From: Paraspadella gotoi
Lineage: Eukaryota > Chaetognatha
NCBI GenBank assembly: GCA_051294375.1
Contig: CM119263.1
Coordinates: 6,358,932 to 6,422,931 of the forward strand
Length of the DNA: 64,000 nucleotides
Direction of reading: 5' to 3'
Below are positions 59,362 to 64,000 of the stretch, piece by piece. The first letter of the stretch is position 1, and every line of letters starts with the position of its first letter. Both the position numbers and the translations under genes were made by a program. The notes below the pieces were generated by a model. It had not been told where the DNA came from and did no database searches. It was given only the letters and a program-made list of their open reading frames with translations.

Positions 59362-62202
59362 CTACAGAACAAACCGCAAAAACAAAGACAAATCGCTTTG
59401 ACTGGTTAATTTTTTTGCTGTCAAGTAGTTAGTGATTTTATTGCAGTCTCAAAAGCTTCTGTATTAATGATTTTTCTTACGATCTGAATCTTCTTGGCAC
59501 TTATAAATATGGCTTACGGCTCGTTCGTTATCTCTCTCCCCCCCCCCCAGCCGGGCAAAGGAAGGACGGGACGATGGTGCCGGGTCATTGGCTTGTTATT
59601 GGCTGTGAGGACAAGGTTGTCGCAAACGAGATCGAGGGACATATATCATAATTTTTCGCCCCGGTTCGTAACAAAATTTTGGGAAATTTTGGCGAAAATG
59701 AAGATGAAAGATGGTAACTTCTACTTGAGCGCGCAGTTTTTCTGAATGTAATAACCCTGATTAATGAAAATGTAGGATAGAGTAGCAGGTTGTCCAACGC
59801 ATCCCCTCCAGAATTGGATTCCTGGGCGCGGTCACAAAAGCATATGCCGACATCTCTGAAACCTTGGAAAAGGTCATGGTTGCCAAAAGTTAATATTTTT
59901 TATGAATTGTGATATCTTTACAATTCTTAACATGTGTATTAATTTCCATGTCATAATTCGTTTATTTATCCATTCAAACGAATTTTTTTATTTAGTTCTT
60001 AAAGTTTGAATAGAATCGTTCAAATAAAATAAATTTTATCTATTTGTCTTATTTTAGCTTTAAACTAATATTTGGATAAATTGAATTAAAATATAATATT
60101 TAATGGAAAAAGTAATTGATGAAATTAAAAATTAAGTTTTGATGAATTGTTTATGGAAATGGGTATAAATAAAAAAATATTTCGGTTCAACAACCGAAAT
60201 ATTTTTTCATTTAATTATCAAACACAACGAAAAGAGAGATTACAATTATTTTATTATATATATAAATTTATGTATATACAAAATTATATCTTATTAAAAA
60301 AATTATTTCATTTTTTTAATAACAAATATATAATTTAATAAAAAGCAAAAAATATTTAAATAAAAAATAATTTCCAAACAAAAATTGGTACAAAATAAAT
60401 CATTTATTAGGTAATCGCCATACTTTTGCTGACGGGAACTGAACTGGTTGGTTATTGTTTTATACATACATCATTATATTTTTTTTCTTGTTGTATCATA
60501 AAATGTTTTTTTCGAATTTTAAAAACTGATATGGGTAGAGCTAAAAAAATAAATAAAAAATATTATTAATACTAATAATAATAATAAATAAACTATTAAT
60601 AATAGATTTCCAAATTTTTATGTTTTATCAATTAAAATTAGTAAAAACTATAAAATTATAGTATGTTAATAATGATAATTTTTGGGAGTTTTCCCCCAAT
60701 TTAACCCACTTATCATCGAAATGTTTTCATTGCCAATTCATTTATAAATATTGAAATGTTTCACTAGTTAAAAAAGTGATAGTAAATATATGATGAACAA
60801 AATGAATTTTGTATTATAGAACTTCTAATGATAAAAAGTGACAAATTCTGGCCCGTCTTAGTAGTTAGGGTGAAGGGTAGTTAGGGTTAGGGGTGGTTAC
60901 TGGTTAGTTAAAATTATGGTTACGGTTAAAGGTGGTTGGGGTAAAATTAAAAAAAAACAATTATTTTTTTTTGTGATCAATTAATTAAAAAATTAAATAT
61001 TAATTATATTTTTTTCTTTAATTCAAATTTAATTTTTAACAGATAATAAAAAACCAGGGCTTAAGCATTTAGTTTAAGGAGAATGAGAGAGAAACATGTA
61101 TTATAATAGCTATACTTAGTTAAATCAGAATTATATTATTATTTTTTAATATTAATCCGGAATTCCGGATTCATCATCTCATTAGTTAATTGTGGCATAA
61201 ACGAGCAGAAATGGGGCGCTCTGGGAAAATAGTGCCAAAACTTTTTGGTGTTTTTCTAATGGACAGTAAACACCGGGTATCACAATGGAAAAGATTATGA
61301 CATTTTCTTTCGTTTTTTGATTTTCGTAAACTCGATCGTTCTCTTCGGAAGACTAATTGCTTGCCCAATCCCCCAGAAAAAAAATTCGGTTGAATTTTTT
61401 TTTTCCATTTCTGAGTTTATCTTTGAAAAACTCTGTTTACAAGTTCAGCCCGATCCTTCTTCGAATTCCTCCAATCCACGTTGGTCTTTGAGAGAAGGAA
61501 TGTTTCCTGTCTCACCGTCGATCCCTCGGTGAAAAAAAGCCTTTCCGAATTTTTTTTTTTCGGTCTGCCTAGTTATATTGTCGCTTTCCTTTTAAGAGTT
61601 GGAATTTTAATTTTATTTAAAAATTGGTTTCTCGGGTGAAACCGGATTTTTTTTATTACTTAAGACCGATGACGTGATCGACACTGAAAACGTGATTGAT
61701 AAGTCCAAAGGGGAAGTCTCTCGCATTTTTCCTAACATATATGGTTTCGTGTCATCGCGCGACTTATGATCTTGAATTATGTCACGACAAATGTCACGAA
61801 ATTAGTTTTTTTTTTGCCTGATTGCCTCCTACGTCTCGAGTTTAAAAACACACATCAAACTTTTTTTCGTTTAAATTAAAATCATTCGGTTAACTTCGTC
61901 CTTTTTTCTTTGGATGTTGCTTCGACCATCTTTACTTCAAGCTATGTCAAAACATTACGTTCCTTCTTTGGGCCATTATTTTAATATTATATTGTAACTA
62001 ATCATTTATGTATTTTGAGTAATTTTTACTTTTGCTCCGACTTTCTTTTTCTTTCCTTAGGCGTTGTCTGATTATCGGATGAATTTCTAGATGACCTTCC
62101 CACCCCTAGGCATTTTTGTGTTAACAACCAAAGACGTAATGACGTGCTTTTTCTCTTTTTCGCGATCTAACTAGTTATACAATCTTTCTTGTCAAATCGA
62201 CC

Positions 62203-62209
62203 TATAAAT
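62203..62209 (+). promoter_or_regulatory. Candidate TATA box of PDZ-LIM gene copy 2
   Basis: TATAAAT in the same context as at 55611 in unit 1, 310 bases before the ATG. Confidence 0.4.
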
Positions 62210-62518
62210 GCTCTCTTCGATTTAAAAACATACAGCGGGCATAGTTCCAATCGAAGTTTTGCGCGTAGGAACTTTGAAGCGGAAAACAAGCCCGTTCCTA
62301 AGACGAATGAGTGAGCGAATTTGATCGAAGAAATCTCATCGTTATCTTTTTTTTTCGCTTATTGAACGCCAATCTGAAGATTTTTTTTTCTATTCGATTT
62401 GCCTCTTTCCGAATCCTCCAAGAAATTTCTGACCTTGAAGTATGCGGCTCGACTTTTTGAACGATTCGAAACCGTAGAACAACTGTTATCCGAATGAAAG
62501 GAAAATACTGTTGAAACC

Positions 62519-64000
62519 ATGGCAGAACTCGACATCCAAACGGTTCGTCTTAAGAGGATTGACACTGGAACCCCCTGGGGTTTTCGATTACAAGGTAGTT
62601 ATTTTTTGTTCATTCTGACCATTTATTTCAAACAGTTGAATTTTTTTATTCATTTCATAAATATATGGGGTGTTCTGGTAAGGGTGGTTTAAGGTTAAGG
62701 AAGAGTAGAGTTAAGGTAGTTAGTAATAATATTTACTTATTTTTAAAAAAAAATGAAATTTAATGTATTGTTTCTTAAAAGAATCGAAAGTAAAATTTTA
62801 CCGAGTTTATAATTAACAAAATATATGGCTTTTAGTTTCTTTTAGTAAAAATTGATTTGCCTTCATTACTTGATTACTTAGCTTACCCTAATTCTGCTTA
62901 TTAATTTTTTTTTCTTGCATATCCTAATTATTTTAGGAGGCAAGGACTTTCACACGCCATTGTCCGTTCAGAAAGTCGCTGAGAAATCAATTGCGAAACG
63001 GGCCGGATTAAAAGAAGGCGATGCTATTCTTGCAATCGGCAAAGCAAAAACAGAAAATCTTGATCATGAGGAAGCAAAAATGGAAATTATACGTAATGGA
63101 AATGAACTCGAGTTTATCGGTTTGTGGTATTTTAAGGAAATCAATAATGTATAAACTGTAAAGCTGTAAACTGGTATGTGCAATTGTGCATACTTTCTAA
63201 TTCAACAATTTTTTTTCTAAACATTACAGTCCAGCGTGGTGCGGTCAAAATTTGGCAGCCTGAAGTGACGCCTATTTCGTCTTTGCGACCTAAAGAGTTT
63301 AATTTGAACAAGCCAATGGGCGAATCTCCACCTCCATTACAAAAAACCTCCTTGCAAGCCCATAAACCATCTTACGTTTCGATTGGCGTTACCCATAATA
63401 GAGCGCCCAAGGTATTTTAGCAATCCTATTTTTCTAAAAAGTTTGTGTGTTAACCAACTTATTTGCCTCAAATAAATTCTAGGGTTTTGCACCATCAGCA
63501 TCGGTTAATTTACCTGATAATAAGCAAATGATCCAGCAAGTCAACTCGCCAGCTTCCCTATATTCAGCCGAAAACGCAGCAGAAGCATTTACTAGTCAAA
63601 TGGGAGCACACGGTTTCAAAACTGAAGTTACGGGATTAAATCTTAATGATAAAAAACCAGCGATGCAGCACCGACCCTCGTTGTATGGAGAAGATGAAGG
63701 CAGCCATCCACAGGTTAAAATCAGGACTAATACTGATAGTAATAGGACTATAACTCTTTGATCATTTGCAATTGACTTATACTATAATTCTGGTTTTACT
63801 TAGGTTCAATCACGTTCTTTTATGATGCTGCAACAAGCCTTAGACGATTCTGAAGGGACACCGAATCTTCCAAGTTCTAGATGGTCAAAAGAGGGCGGGG
63901 TGAATGCTCCGAATCCAGAATTACCATGCCCTCAAGGGGTGACACCGATCAGGCCTGTGAAACCACCGACTCCAAAAGCTCCATCTGAAAAATTACCCCA
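62519..64000 (+). CDS. PDLIM: PDZ and LIM domain protein, ALP type, copy 2 (open, cut by window end)
   Basis: Exons: 62519-62594, 62937-63119, 63230-63411, 63483-63713, 63804 to beyond 64000. Phases 1,1,0,0 join without a break. Residues 1 to about 86 are the PDZ domain (PWGF loop; Leu rather than Val in AGLKEGDAILAIG). A linker with PLQKTSLQAHKPSYVSIGV and then RAPKGFAPSAS leads to the ZM motif NSPASLYSAENAAEAF at about residues 170-185. Exon 5 starts the Pro-rich linker, and the LIM exon lies outside the window. Role as for copy 1: an alpha-actinin-binding scaffold on actin structures. The intact frame makes this the better candidate for the functional sequence of the locus. Confidence 0.9.

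Larger units (their letters stand above)
52944..59537 (+). repeat. Tandem duplication of about 6.6 kb, unit 1
   Basis: Starts in a poly-C run followed by AGCCGGGCAAAGGAAGGA and ends where the same sequence starts again at 59538. It contains a whole PDZ-LIM gene with about 3 kb of 5' flank. Divergence from unit 2 is low and consists mostly of one-base indels in A/T runs. Confidence 0.95.
59538..64000 (+). repeat. Tandem duplication of about 6.6 kb, unit 2 (cut by window end)
   Basis: Position 64000 corresponds to 57403 in unit 1, so at least 4.46 kb is duplicated. Coordinates are offset by 6592-6597. Introns, 5' flank, hairpins and the TATA region are shared. Confidence 0.95.

Overview
This window is nuclear DNA from an intron-rich animal, most likely an invertebrate. 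The coding exons have GT-AG introns, and the intergenic DNA is AT-rich and packed with long (GA)n/(CT)n and CGT-type microsatellites. One locus encodes a PDZ-LIM muscle/cytoskeleton protein of the ALP class. The phylum cannot be fixed from the sequence alone. It is a draft assembly: there are ten N runs, five of them exactly 25 Ns, and several sit inside GA repeats or between near-identical duplicated flanks. No rRNA, tRNA, CRISPR array or bacterial-style operon was seen.

Layout from left to right. 1-8.1 kb is repeat-rich intergenic DNA. 8.12-13.82 kb, minus strand, is a seven-exon gene whose exons I could join in phase into a 1553-residue protein with one N-terminal membrane anchor; I do not recognise its family. 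14.10-14.21 kb, minus strand, is the last exon of another gene whose upstream exons are unresolved. 14.2-24.3 kb is microsatellites, gaps, E2F-like promoter motifs and a 0.8 kb polypyrimidine tract. 24.33-24.5 kb, minus strand, holds a short probable coding exon. 25.07-32.56 kb is a 3.1 kb unit present three times, the first copy partial, each carrying a CRE plus CCAAT promoter-like module. It leads into an Ala/Ser/Pro-rich open frame at 32.94-33.69 kb, plus strand.

36.29-44.84 kb, plus strand, is a nine-exon gene for a 565-residue RING-finger protein, probably an E3 ubiquitin ligase, with a His-rich C-terminus. 44.8-50.1 kb is AT-rich intergenic DNA with transposon fragments. 50.1-51.2 kb has a CpG-rich start region and two in-phase exons of an unidentified plus-strand gene.

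52.94 kb to the window end is a tandem duplication of about 6.6 kb. Each unit carries a complete or, at the window edge, partial PDZ-ZM-LIM gene. The second copy reads open as far as it is visible. The first copy is broken by six single-base indels, which look more like uncorrected assembly errors than old decay.

The strongest results are the three multi-exon models, because their exon phases close exactly. The least certain are the short isolated exons and all promoter motif calls. I found no convincing new multi-gene system. The most novel object is the unrecognised 1553-residue membrane protein with a repeated RAHPYN-type motif.
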